Shown here: positions 22,126 to 33,356 of the stretch, in pieces | Layout of the letters: every line of letters begins with the position of its first letter | Position numbering within the stretch: the first letter of the stretch is position 1 | From: Cercophora sp. LCS_1 | Taxonomy: Eukaryota > Ascomycota > Sordariomycetes > Sordariales > Lasiosphaeriaceae | Length of the DNA: 64,000 bases | Assembly (NCBI GenBank): GCA_036250225.1 | Contig: JAPZLL010000001.1 | Coordinates: 806,001 to 870,000, forward strand | Direction of reading: 5' to 3' | The notes under the pieces: generated by a model | Told to the model about the DNA's origin: nothing | What the model saw: the letters and a program-made list of their open reading frames with translations, nothing else | Database searches by the model: none | Position numbers and translations under genes: made by a program

Positions 22126-24616
22126 TTCTTGAAAGGCGATTGGGCGTTGAAAGCCACCAGAAGTTGAATTGAGGAGCAATAGGTGAGGTTGCGCAGCTGC
22201 AGTCACAATCGCCAACGAAAAGTGGCGGCGAGAAACGGGAATGGCTCGCTTTGGGCCGCAATGCCATCCACGGCCGAAATCGCAGCGAAACAGCCATGCG
22301 ACGCTTAATTGGCAGGGGAGGGGTCAGCTCTCTTACTGCAGTGCAGCCTGGGTAGTTGCGACCCATCTGACTCGAAGACTGTTTGAAGAGAAGCAACACG
22401 ATGTCTTGGCGTCCCCAATCACTTGAAAGCTGATTGATGCTGTCGCTCACTCGCTCCAACAGCGCCAGTTCCAAGGTGCTGGGTCGCTGGATTGCTAGCA
22501 GCGATGGACACTGTCATGATGACCAACCCCAAGGGCTCAGCATAGTTACATTTCTCCGCCTTCTCCAACTTCCATTCCGTTGGTGCACTTGAATGAAGAC
22601 GTGCGGGAGGTGTGGTGCACCGCAGTTCCCTCACTTTTCTTGGCGGGGTAGTTAGGGACAGAGCCCACCCCTCCCAAACTCACCTGAGGAGGTCGGCGCT
22701 CGATGACGTAATGGCGGGGAGCTCACAACCCCTCCCTCACCAAAAAGCAGCATCCTGGTCGAGTCCCTGCTGACAGCTACCATATCGGTGAGCGAGACCG
22801 TCATAATGCAGCTGTGCTTCGATGACAACGAGCCGCTGCTGTAGGTGTTGGGGTTCGTCACTTTTCCATCATACGGGCGCCACTCGCGACCCAAGGTAGT
22901 AATATAAGCAGCAGAAGCTGTGGAGAAAGCCGGTGGTAACTGCGGCATGCCGGCAATGCTGATTCTGGAACCTTTGATGATCCTTGGAGGCTGCGGGACT
23001 CAGGTAAAGTGTGAACCGAAACCTCTTCATGTTCTCGAATCCACGATCTTCCCGTTCTTCGTTGAGTTCAGATGAAATGGCCTTGGTGGTGAAGAGGCCA
23101 AGTCCTCGATGGCATCAGCGCCTAGCAAACTCGGCGGTGCGGCTGATCGTATCTGAGAGATCATTCGACACTGTACGCTTCATGATACTGCTCAATGGTC
23201 GAGTGAATTTCGTTTGTCAACAAGCTTCAAGCTGTGGATCTCTTAGGATGAAACCCGGTATTTTACCTCTTGGGAATTATGAGTGAACTTGAACGAACCG
23301 CGGGGCCATGTCATTGTGCGTTGTGGAAAGGACTTGAGTCTCTTTTGGGGAGAATGCGAGAAGGGCAAACAATGAATACTAGACGTCTAGGTTGTATGTA
23401 TTGTTGATATGTCCCGGAAGAGAAGGCAAGCCGATGAACTTGACTAACTGACGCTCTTGACCGATTCACGCCGCTCCCATGCTGCCACCTCTTCAACCCA
23501 CGGAACGTTAGGTAGTCGGATGTAACGGGCACTAAGAGCGGAAACCTAATTTGGCGGTTACTCGTCACCTTGATGTTTTGGTGAGCCGTGTCAATTTGCC
23601 CATGTTCTTGCCCGCGGTGATCGGCGGCACGGGCATGCTGATATCTGAAGACGGCGCCAAAGTTTGAATTGCGGCACAAGGACCAAAGTCTTGCTCAGAT
23701 TCCAGGCAATTGTTCAACAATGCCCTGGGGTAGCCCCACTCCTGTTGATTGCTACGTCTAGTTCTTTGCAAGTGCATCGTGAGCCTCTTTGTACTGGACG
23801 AGTCCGGGCCCAGATTGTCTCCGGTGAAGAAAGAAAGTTGAGGGGGCAGGCGCGGGTCGTGTGGGCTGATAAGACGTGATAAAACGTCAACGATCTTCCC
23901 AAGAAGCGGGATCGCGAGGCGATTGACTCTGGCGAATACTTTAACCCCCGGGACACCGTTCCGGATCTACTGGTCAATCTACAGCGCCCCCATCGCCGTC
24001 GAATCTTCAGTTCTGGGCTGATAAGTGCAATCTGCAGCCTTTTCGTCTTGGTTGCTTGATCAACAAGGGCGCGGTTACTTGCTTGAACCTGGTGGCGGTG
24101 AGTGGCCCCTCATCCATTCCGTCCCCAAGGTACCCCTCCATCAAACAGCCGAGCTGACCCTCCACCAAAAAAAAAGAACAGTAGTCACATAATCGCGCTC
24201 AAACTCGACCGCCGTTCGAACTGCTGTTCATCACAAACCTTGGGTCACCTCTTATCTTTTCCACATTTCGGTGTGTGCTGGAATCGCCCCGCAAGCTCAA
24301 GAGTCCACTTCAAGCGAGCTACATCTAGCACAACTTAGCCTTTTTCACCATCCCCCCCATCGCTACACCCAATTTCGGCCCCCGACACCCGTGCCGCCTC
24401 GTCCCAATCCGGTCCCTCCGCGCCGTCCCTCCCGAGAAATTATATCGCGAACCCATCCCGTGGGTTGATATCTTCCGCCGCAAGCGCCGTTTTCGCTACT
24501 CCAACCTCAACCTCTTCCGCACCAACAACACAAGCACCCCGGCGACACACCCCACCCTATCACACACGCGCACGCACACAAAACACACACAACGCACATT
24601 AAGGGAGCCAAACAAG
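22126..24616. other. Divergent intergenic region PHO13-type gene to 6-phosphogluconolactonase
   Basis: About 2.5 kb with no recognisable gene on either strand. The 500 bp before 24617 are pyrimidine-rich with short CA runs, typical of a fungal promoter and leader. Both flanking products belong to central carbon metabolism or its repair. Confidence 0.55.
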
Positions 24617-25402
24617 ATGGGCAAACAGGCCAACCTCTACGCCTTTACCGGCGTCGACACCCTCGCCCCCGCCCTGCGAGCTTACGTGCTCTCGTGCCAG
24701 GAAGCGGGTATCCAGCGCCACGGGGTTTTCAAGGTCGGCGTTTCGGGCGGCTCCCTCCCCAAAACTCTTGCACAAGCCCTCCTCGCACCCTCTTCATCGG
24801 ATAGCGACACGGTCAAATGGGACAAGTGGGAGATCTTCTTCGCCGATGAGCGCGCCGTGCCCCTCGACCATGCCGACTCCAACTACGCCCTCCTCAAGGC
24901 GGAGCTCCTCGACAAATTACCGGCCGGCACCGCACAACCCACGGTGCACACAATCGACGAGTCACAGCTCGGAGACACCCAAGAGTTGGCGGATGCGTAC
25001 GAGCAGGTGCTCGTGCGGTCGTTTGCTAGCCGCGACTCGGTCAAGTTGCCGATTTTCGACCTCCTTCTGCTGGGTTGTGGACCGGATGGGCACACCTGCT
25101 CGCTTTTCCCTGGGCACGAGCTGCTGAGGGAGACGACGGCTTGGGTGGCGCCTATCGAGGACTCGCCAAAGCCGCCGCCGAAACGAATCACGCTGACGCT
25201 GCCGGTGGTGACCCACGCCGTTAGGGTAGCGTTTGTTGCGACTGGTGGGGGAAAGAAGGACATCATGAAGGAGATCTTTGAGCTGGACAAGGGACTGCCT
25301 TGCGCTCTGGTCAATGAGGGGACAGGGGAGCGGTGCAGCTGGTTCGTGGACAATGCGGCCGTCGAGGGGGTGTCGTATCCCAAGAGGCCATTCAGTCTTT
25401 GA
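24617..25402 (+). CDS. SOL: 6-phosphogluconolactonase
   Basis: Intronless, 261 residues. Family landmarks are all present: FKVGVSGGSLPKTL near the N terminus, the phosphate-binding FADERAVPLDHADSNY, and LLLLGCGPDGHTCSLFPGH in the middle. It hydrolyses 6-phosphoglucono-delta-lactone to 6-phosphogluconate, the second step of the oxidative pentose phosphate pathway in the cytosol. The start MGKQANLYAFTG is preceded by CAAGATGG, a good context, and the length fits yeast Sol proteins. The coding strand changes from C-rich in the first half to G-rich in the second. Confidence 0.95.
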   Translation: MGKQANLYAFTGVDTLAPALRAYVLSCQEAGIQRHGVFKVGVSGGSLPKTLAQALLAPSSSDSDTVKWDKWEIFFADERAVPLDHADSNYALLKAELLDKLPAGTAQPTVHTIDESQLGDTQELADAYEQVLVRSFASRDSVKLPIFDLLLLGCGPDGHTCSLFPGHELLRETTAWVAPIEDSPKPPPKRITLTLPVVTHAVRVAFVATGGGKKDIMKEIFELDKGLPCALVNEGTGERCSWFVDNAAVEGVSYPKRPFSL

Positions 25403-26293
25403 GAAAGAGAAGACATCAGTGTTGGAGTTTGATGGGACTGGGCAACCGCAAAGACCGCTTGCCATGTTGGCGAGAGTGGACTCTGGAAGGATTGCATCCA
25501 TACCGGGTGAACTTTTTATTCGAAGCAGGAGGTCGTTTTGTTGGTTTCCATGCTATTCCTCGCGACGATTTTGATATCCCAACCTGGCAACTTAGTCTTG
25601 TCTCGGAAGGCGGGCCGTACGTGACAGATATGAATTGATGACAAGAGATATCTCCTATCGTGTTCGTCTTTTTGGCTGTCTCCGAGGAATATCTTGCTGT
25701 CGTCGAGTGCTTGCCTATTGAATGCCCCATTGTCGCCCCGGTGTTCGTGAATAGGGGTTGTTTGTGTCCTTGCCCTGGACAGGCTTAGCGTCTGTTGGAT
25801 CAGCATGTCGTCCAACTGGAGATCGACGAGTCTTGAGAAGTTAACAAACGGTTGGATAGTAAGGTAGCTCTCAGAGCACTTGCGGTCGGGTCTTCTCCCA
25901 CACGGTTGGTCGAGCTGCATCAAGACACACCTTCCGAGAACGTCGAGCTTAGGTTGCTACATCGTGAGGCTTCTCGATACAAAGGTCGCGAGCTCTTACA
26001 GGTTGGAGGCGTGCATATATAGCCCCAAAATATATCAGCAAATCTCTAAGCCACCATCCTCCTGTACTCCAGGAAGAGGATCCAAGCAAGTGCCACCAAT
26101 CGCCTAAACTCCCCACAGCAAGATCTTGCAAGTTCTTCATCTCATCCACACTGCGTTTCAGACATGATCGTCAACAATATCGATCAACTCATATCTCAAC
26201 AAGTATCTTACATCTTGAAGCAAAAAAATCTTCCGCCCAGCCGAAATTACACACACCATATACACAACAGCACCAACCCCACCTCACAACCCC
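25403..26293. other. Convergent 3' flanks
   Basis: About 890 bp between the stops of 6-phosphogluconolactonase and the GH76 gene. AT-richer, no gene seen. Confidence 0.6.
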
Positions 26294-27561
26294 TTAAATC
26301 AGCGAAACCAGCAAACTCACAGCGGAAGCCTGGGTCCCCAACGTTGCGTTTTTGAACGGCCCCGCCCATGAGACGTCATAGAAATCCTGCTTGCTCCTCG
26401 CCCTTTCAAACGCCGACTTGGCGTTGTGGACCAAGTACGGCCGGTACGGATCGCCCTTGAGCACGTTGCTCAGCTCGGCCAGGTATTTCGCAAAGATGCC
26501 TTTGAATATCTGCTGATCATTATTGCAACCAACGGCGTCTGATTCGCAGATTTCTGTCAGTGTGTCGTTTTTGGTGAGGACGTTGCTGGCGATGACAGCG
26601 TCGGCTATCTCGCGGGCTGAGGTGAGATAGCTTGTCTCTTTTGTTGCTCGCCAGAGTTCTGGGAACGGTCAATGTTGTTGAGAGTTTGAAGGGAACGGAG
26701 GATACTTACCTGTGAGAGCGCCGAGGATGACACCTTGGTTGTAGGTCCAGGTTGGGCCTTTGTTGTTGAAGCAGACCTCTTCGTCGTTCTTGGCGAGACC
26801 GTCGTTGATGAGATGGTCAGAGTTGATCATCCCGGAGCCCTGGAACCACTCCCAGGATACTTTCGCTTTCTTGAGGTATGCCGCTTCGCCTGTGCGGTTG
26901 TGAAGCTCAGTAGCGAGGAGCATGTAGAGCTCGTTCGCGATGGCGTTCTTGTAGATGTTGTGCCTGATATCTTGAACCATACCGCCATTGCAATCCTCGA
27001 CGGACCAGTAGTTGTACATGTAGGCCTCGTCAAGAACGGCAAGGTCGAGGTACTGCTTATCCTTAGTGATATCAAACATTCGGACCATTGCCAGAGCCCT
27101 GTTTGGTATAAGCATAAATTCCATGGCAGAATCAAGTGAACATACCACCATGCCGTGTCGTCTGTTGAGTCAGCCCGGAAGGAGCCATTCCCCTGAGGCC
27201 ACCATGAGAGAGGAGCTTTCTGAACTTCGATGATGTGCTTCGCCTGTTCCATATACTTTCGACAGCCTGTCTTATACATGAAATCCAGAAGGTCCTGGAG
27301 GGCATATCCGTTGAGCCACCACGCAACCTCTGGAGACCAACGGCCCTCGCTCTGGTGGTAGAAGCTGTTCATGGCACCAATAGCCCCCTGTGCAGCCTCG
27401 GTATAGTTGAGCACCGCCTCTTCTGTCCTCAATACCTTCACGGCAACGACAGAATCCCCACCGATTGACGCCTCACGCCAGGCATGGAAACTAGCAGCAA
27501 GCCTCAGGCAACTGCCTAGAGACACTACGCCAGCCACGCTGGCTGCTAGACTCACTTTCAT
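26294..27561 (-). CDS. Secreted GH76 alpha-1,6-mannanase-like protein
   Basis: Exons 27146-27561, 26710-27098 and 26294-26658 give 389 residues. A signal peptide (MKVSLAASVAGVVSLGSCLRLAAS) precedes the (alpha/alpha)6 domain. The motif STDDTAWWALAMVRMFD holds the paired catalytic Asp residues (about 134-135), and later landmarks are NAIANELYMLLA, NNKGPTWTYNQGVILGALTELW and SDAVGCNNDQQIFKGIFAKYL. Relatives (Dfg5/Dcw1, bacterial Aman6) cut or transglycosylate alpha-1,6-mannan, and fungal members act in cell-wall or galactomannan attachment. The short C-terminal hydrophobic stretch does not look like a full GPI signal. Introns are 47 and 51 nt and both rejoin the frame exactly. Confidence 0.92.
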
Positions 27562-30365
27562 GTACAAGCGAATGACTGAGTAGGTAACGACCGTGGGGAG
27601 CTCTTGCAATGCAACGACAAACAAACTGGAAGACAGGCAAGGAAAAAATCTCTAAGACCTTGGGAGATTTGGGGAGTTCAACAGGGAAACCGAAACTTAA
27701 TAACTCAACCACAGGATCAATCTTAAACCATTTCTGGTCTCCATTGGGTTTCGTGTCGATCATGGCGCCTTCCTTGAGAGACGAGCTAATTTACGATGGC
27801 AACCAGCCAACTGCGTGCGCTTCGACGGTGCGCGCCTCCCTCCAAAGCCCTGAGCGCAAACCGGGCAGGCACGGCCAACCCTTGGTCCACTGCACTCAGG
27901 ATCACTGGGTCGAGTGGTGCGCACGCGGATCGCAGCGCGGTGCGAAAGCATATGCTCAACCTTATACCAAGGCCCAAGCTACGGCACCACGCCGAGAAGC
28001 CGTGGGTCGGGCGAGGAAGGAGGGATATATCCGGCGGTTGTATGATCGCTTCTGCCCGCAACCAAACAACATGTAGTCAACAGCCACGCGAGGTGGCAAT
28101 GGAGAATCTCACCGAGTCCCCGAACGGGTCCCGAAGTGGTCAACTGTCGAATGTGCAACCCGTCCTGCCGGCACATTGACTCGCTGCAAGGGGCGCTACT
28201 CGCCGACGTACTGCCATAGTGGATTGTTAATTCATTCATCATTCGCCCAGGCTCGGATACGCAAGGAGGAGCGGGTTGATGCAGGTACTGGAGAAGGGGG
28301 TTGCATTTGACTTCCGGCTGGGTCGGAGAGGGGAGGGCAGTGGAGCTGGGTGGTGTGGTGGGGGTTCAATTTTCAAGATAAAGCCTCCATCTCTTCGTTC
28401 CTGCCGTGGCACCACAGAGCCAAACTCACAATCTCCGTCTGGCCAACCACACGCCCAGGGAATCCCGCAGAACGGTGTCGTGGAACGCTGGAAAAAGGCA
28501 ATTGCAATCGCTGTTGTCATTGGGCACAGATCCAAGCGGATGAGTTGCAAAGTTGCGTGATGTGTTGTTCCAGAGAGGCGGTTCCCTGCGTCCAGAAGGC
28601 CGCGCCGCAGGAACTGTCTTTGTCATCCGCAATCTGGATATATTGCGATACGATCCGCTCACGGGCTAGCACATCATCTGAAGAGCCCTCAGTCTCCATG
28701 CACCCGTCAACTCCCGCTATCGCAATCGTCGATCTCGGGAGCAAGCGCATGGCAGGTGAGGAGCCGGAAGGTGCTGTCGCTGGCGATGGCACCATCGCAA
28801 GTCCGAGACTTCTGCATAGGCAACATGACGAAACAGATCCTGGCTGGTGCCATCCCGGCTGCGTCTTGCGGGCGTGAGTGGACGCTCCGAGTCTTGCGCA
28901 AACCTGATCGGAGCGGTTCATGCTGCAAACATGCAAAGGCCAAAAAACCTGGAACTGGCGGCGGTGCTTCACCTGGTTCTGCGAAGGGGAGAGGGCCCTG
29001 AGTTGAAGGCGGTGGTATCGACGTGCGTCAGGGTGATTGATCCTCGCTGGGATTCAGGACGCCAAAAGGCAAGTGCTCTGCGACGCAGATGGCCACTGCC
29101 CTCGAGAGTCCTTGGGGCGATCATCATGCGATCAGCCTGTGGCCAAAGCTCCCGATGGCGCCCCTTGATGTGCGGGCGAGTCTGCGACAAGGTGTGCAGC
29201 ACGCCTCCGACAAGGGTGGCCGAACCCCGTCCCCGTCACCCAGTTGGGGCTGCCCGTCGACGCCCACCGAAGCCGACGTCATGTCGGGCTGTGTTGGCTC
29301 CTCTCAGGATCAGCTTACGACTGGCGTTCCACGCACACAAGCTGCAAGCGGAGTTTGTAGGTGAGATAGGAGCGGTATGCGGTCAGTCGGCGGCAGGTCG
29401 GTCACTCGTATCAGCGCACGGCAGGAGAAAACGACGGACGCAATGGAGGTGAAGAAACAATGCTGTTCTACGCAATCACTCCTGAGAGGCCGCGGGAGGC
29501 GGCCTTGCTATCGACCCGTGCCCCGATTTTTTATCATGCGGTTGGTGGATGGCCGTAGTTGGTGGTCAGCGGAATCCGTCGCGACGGGCGAGTCATCCCA
29601 GGATGATTTTGGGCGATTTGGGAATCGCGCGGATTCCTGGCATGCCAGACTTGCCAGGCTTGCCAGGCACGGCGTGGTGCGGAGCGCCCAGTCATTAAAA
29701 CCAAGTCTTGGCTCGTCTTTAACCACTGGCTGTTTCAGCCGTGCCAGGCGACCAGGGGTGCAGGACGGGGGAGGTCGATCGACTAATTTGAGTCTTGCTG
29801 GGATTGCCCTGTCTGCCAGCTTCAGACAAAATCGAATTCCCGTCTTGTCCGGCTTGTCGTCGCTGCGTCGCTGCTCTGGGCCCGGTTGCCTCGCTGGAAT
29901 CGCTTGCCATTATCTATATCCTCCATTTGCCAGTCGCCTGTCACCCGTCGCCCCTCTGCCTATTCGTCGACGCTGCATGTTCCATGCTCGGCGACCGCGA
30001 CAGCAACTCCGGCCCATACCGTCCCCTCCCTCCCGACCCATCGCAGTCGCTGCTGCACCTGCCACTCGCCAGCATCGCGCGTGTTGGCTGCAGGCATCGG
30101 ACGGGTAAGACAGGATCTCCCGGTGACCAGCGAATATACGTGCGACACCAGATGCGGGTCCGTTGTTGAGGGAAAAAATAGAGAGACCAAGAGGCTCCGG
30201 AGGAAATTTGGGCTGCAACCTCAGCAGCAGCAGCACCAGGAACAGGGCCTGTACGCCGATACACACCCCAGGGTCTTCGTTGGGTCCGGCCATTGGACAA
30301 TAGCATCCACGTCTATATCTCCTGTGCCTCATTCAGCCGGGGAAACGGATTCGAGGAACCTCAGG
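27562..30365. other. Long divergent intergenic region
   Basis: About 2.8 kb between the GH76 gene and the Pro-rich protein gene. No coding domain was found. A cluster of four GCCARG hexamers lies at 29653-29748; the rest shows no clear repeat. Confidence 0.5.
29653..29748. promoter_or_regulatory. Cluster of four candidate PacC sites (GCCARG)
   Basis: GCCAGG at 29653 and 29662, CTTGGC (reverse of GCCAAG) at 29707 and GCCAGG at 29743. The first two sit 9 bp apart in a short tandem duplication of TTGCCAGGC. They lie about 620-710 bp before the ATG at 30366. Confidence 0.4.
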
Positions 30366-32621
30366 ATGGAAGCCTCGACCCTTCAGACCCCTAAAACGGG
30401 GAGGTCGCGTTTCTCCAAGGCGCTGCCCGCCCCTCCTTCCTTCCTTGAGTCCAAGAAGAAGTCGCCCCTTCCATCGCTACCACCCACGCTCCCGTCACTT
30501 CCACCGCAACTTCCTCCTTTATCATTGGGACTGTCAACAGGCACAGAGAGCCCCAAGCCGCCAGAGAAGTCGCTGCCGCCTGTCAGACCGCTGCCGCCGC
30601 CCAAAGAGTCGCCGTCGCTGTCATCGGCCAGGGAAACACCGACCATGGCCGCCGTCAGCAGGCCTCTGGACTCGCCCCTCCCCCCGCTTCCCAAGAAACT
30701 TGGAGGCTTACCTCTCATGAGCATTCCCCGCCGTCCCGTTGCTGCCCCGGCGCCCGTCGCTGTCTCCCCAGCGCCGGCTCCGGTGTCTCCCGCCCTGTCG
30801 CCGTCCCCTGTCGGCTCTATCTCGAGTCTGCTGTCGGCCTACTCCAACCACTCGTCCGAGACGACGCCCCGGTCGTCGACTAACTCCACGGTCTCGCCGG
30901 GCGAACCTCCCAGGTCCAGTGACATCAAGTCGCCGGTCGCAGTGACGACCCCTCTGACGTCAGTACCGGAGCGAAATGCCCAGAAGCAGGAGAACAACGG
31001 ACTGCGGACGACCGCAGTCGACGAAGAATTGCCGCCGCCTCCGCCTTTGAAAGATATTCACAGGCCAAACACACCGCCAGTGTCTCAGAAATCCCAGGCG
31101 CAACCCAGCCAGTCACCGACAGACACGCAGTCTCCATCTATATTGAACAACTCTTCATCCCAAGACCAGCAACTCTGGCGACGGAGGTCGGTTAGGTCCG
31201 AAAAGAATCTCGCTGTTCCTGAACTCAAGCTCGTAACAAGTCACGGCTCAACTGCCGCCTCGGTCACAACTTCATCCCAAGGTGTGACGGGCGGTTCAAT
31301 TCAGGCATCAGATCCAGTTGGTTCCCAAGGCCAGTCGGAACCCGTTGCATCACCTGCAGGCACCCGAGTTCCACCACCGAGAACCCCCAATGCTGCGTTC
31401 CCCGGGCGCAATATCCGTCCTGTGCCTTCTCAGCAAATCGCGGCACAAGAAAGCAACATGGGGCAGAAAACGTCGAGTTTGGCCAGAGAGCTGACAAGCA
31501 GGGGCCGCGACGACGGCGAGACAACCAGGCCAAGTGGACGAGATGCAACGCGGGTCGCACCGCGCCCGGTCCGTACAGTCAGCCCGGTGAAATCGATGCC
31601 CAACATTGCTTCCCCGCACTCAATTGTTCGCTTGCCAACGCCCGAGTACGAGTCGAGTGATCTCAAACACCCCATCGTCGAGACAGTTGTCTCGCCAGTC
31701 TCGCCCGCGTCATCCCCAGATCTGCCCACAGAAGCAAAGTCGAGCGTTTCTTCTTCAAACAGCGACACAAATACCACGACGGGAGGCGAAACCCACGTTC
31801 GCCACGCGAAGAGCAGCCCGTCTTTGGCGGCAGAGTCGGGAACGCCCACATTTGCCGGCCGACCGCCCATGGGTCTTCCCGCGCCGCCTGCAGCCAACCG
31901 AACGCCCAGCCAAAGTCAATTTCCAGCACGGACTTCCTCCAAGGCCGGGGACCAGTACCGGCCATACGCCGCGGCCGGTCGGCGCGACCCGGCAGGGCCT
32001 TCACCGTTGCCGGTACCAAAGCTGCGGGAGCAACAATACAGGCAGCCGGCCACGGTGAGGACGGTATCCGAAAACGGATCCGTCGCCTCGGATGAGACGG
32101 TCAGACCGCGGCATGCAGTCTTTGACGTTATCGACGATTACAGTGATGCTCCGGCACCCTCGTCTGTTCCAGAGAGTAACGAGAGCGAGGAGTCGGATAT
32201 GACGGACCATCCTGGAGCAGCGCTCTTCCCGAGAAATTGGTACAAGCCTGCTGTGGCGGATGAGATTATGGACGCTCGACCGCTGGAAACCAAACACTTT
32301 CGGTGCTTGACCAGCCACCGTTATATGACGGCGGCGAGACAGCGGGTCAACCCGATTGCTTGCCGCACATGCGGACACAAGGACCGGAACGCCGACTGCT
32401 ACATCTGCAGTGCCTGCCACCTCAACATCTGTGCGGGTTGCAGCAGTGGGTTGCGGAAGTTGAAGGGAGATCTCGACCAACTTCTCGAGAGCCTAAACGC
32501 AAAGGAAGAGGAAGGCAGAGAAAGCCCGGAAAGCGCAAGAGGCACAGCACGCCCCGACAGCGAGACATTCACAATCCCCCCAACGGACCCACCACTTACT
32601 TTTGTCATTGAGGCGCAATAA
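30366..32621 (+). CDS. Pro/Ser-rich protein with C-terminal ZZ-like zinc motif
   Basis: Intronless, 751 residues from the ATG at 30366; the frame is open upstream but without a good start. Roughly the first 620 residues are disordered, rich in Pro, Ser and Thr, with many PxxP and polyproline runs of the type that bind SH3 or EVH1 domains. The C-terminal end is ordered: KHFRCLTSHRYMTAARQRVN followed by a cysteine array at 666, 669, 678, 681, 684, 689 and 692 (C-x2-C-x8-C-x2-C-x2-C-x4-C-x2-C), close to ZZ or B-box treble-clef spacing, then a short helix LRKLKGDLDQLLESL. I do not recognise a named homologue. An adaptor role is an inference from composition. Confidence 0.75.
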   Translation: MEASTLQTPKTGRSRFSKALPAPPSFLESKKKSPLPSLPPTLPSLPPQLPPLSLGLSTGTESPKPPEKSLPPVRPLPPPKESPSLSSARETPTMAAVSRPLDSPLPPLPKKLGGLPLMSIPRRPVAAPAPVAVSPAPAPVSPALSPSPVGSISSLLSAYSNHSSETTPRSSTNSTVSPGEPPRSSDIKSPVAVTTPLTSVPERNAQKQENNGLRTTAVDEELPPPPPLKDIHRPNTPPVSQKSQAQPSQSPTDTQSPSILNNSSSQDQQLWRRRSVRSEKNLAVPELKLVTSHGSTAASVTTSSQGVTGGSIQASDPVGSQGQSEPVASPAGTRVPPPRTPNAAFPGRNIRPVPSQQIAAQESNMGQKTSSLARELTSRGRDDGETTRPSGRDATRVAPRPVRTVSPVKSMPNIASPHSIVRLPTPEYESSDLKHPIVETVVSPVSPASSPDLPTEAKSSVSSSNSDTNTTTGGETHVRHAKSSPSLAAESGTPTFAGRPPMGLPAPPAANRTPSQSQFPARTSSKAGDQYRPYAAAGRRDPAGPSPLPVPKLREQQYRQPATVRTVSENGSVASDETVRPRHAVFDVIDDYSDAPAPSSVPESNESEESDMTDHPGAALFPRNWYKPAVADEIMDARPLETKHFRCLTSHRYMTAARQRVNPIACRTCGHKDRNADCYICSACHLNICAGCSSGLRKLKGDLDQLLESLNAKEEEGRESPESARGTARPDSETFTIPPTDPPLTFVIEAQ

Positions 32622-33356
32622 ATCGTTGCACGTCCTCTTCTCTTCACACGGTATATCATTTTTACTCAACGCAAAGACTCAGATTCGGGGGATTTCAGAC
32701 GGAAAGGATAGACGAAAGGTTTCAAAACGGAACTGGAGACCAGGGATGATACCATCTATTTGCTTCTTTTCAGCAAGCAAGGGCTCAATTGAGCATTTGG
32801 GAGGGCATTTTGTTTGCTATCGTTATAATACGAGATATGAACCACAGTCTGCAGAGAGCGGGCTCGAATTTGTTCTTTTGTATCAAAAAACAGCCGTTTG
32901 ACATTCAAGGTTTCGAAGCTTGGGTGAGGTGAGAATTTGGTTCTTTGTGGCAGCGTCTGTAACGCAGGTGGCGTCCGGGGAGAAACAGTCTCGGAATGAG
33001 CTGTCAAAGAGTGAAGTCCAAGCTTGACGCGACGCCTGTAAATGCAGCGTGTACAGTGCCCTCCCTCGTCTCTGCCCGATGACGTGTGATGCAACGCTCC
33101 GATGAAGCGCCCGGACCATGGGTCTTGGCACCGGCAGAGCTCTCGCCAATGCAACCCCCCACACTGACAGCTCGGCACGTCGCCAGCGGGCTACAGGGGC
33201 CGTAGCGCACAGGCAACTCGCTAGCGAATGGCCTAGCAACCTCAACTTGACCAAATCAACATTGCTAATCAACGTCCCAACAACCACACCGTGACGACGC
33301 ATCTACGCAATCCCAACAACGAAGCGACCGAATACCCACGGACCACTCCAATTGCA
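32622..33356. other. Intergenic region between two disordered-protein genes
   Basis: About 735 bp, 3' flank of one gene and promoter/leader of the next; nothing else supported. Confidence 0.6.

Noticed and set aside
28847..29452. 201-codon plus-strand open frame
   Set aside because: Arg-rich translation of GC-rich DNA with no family resemblance; competing frames are equally open.
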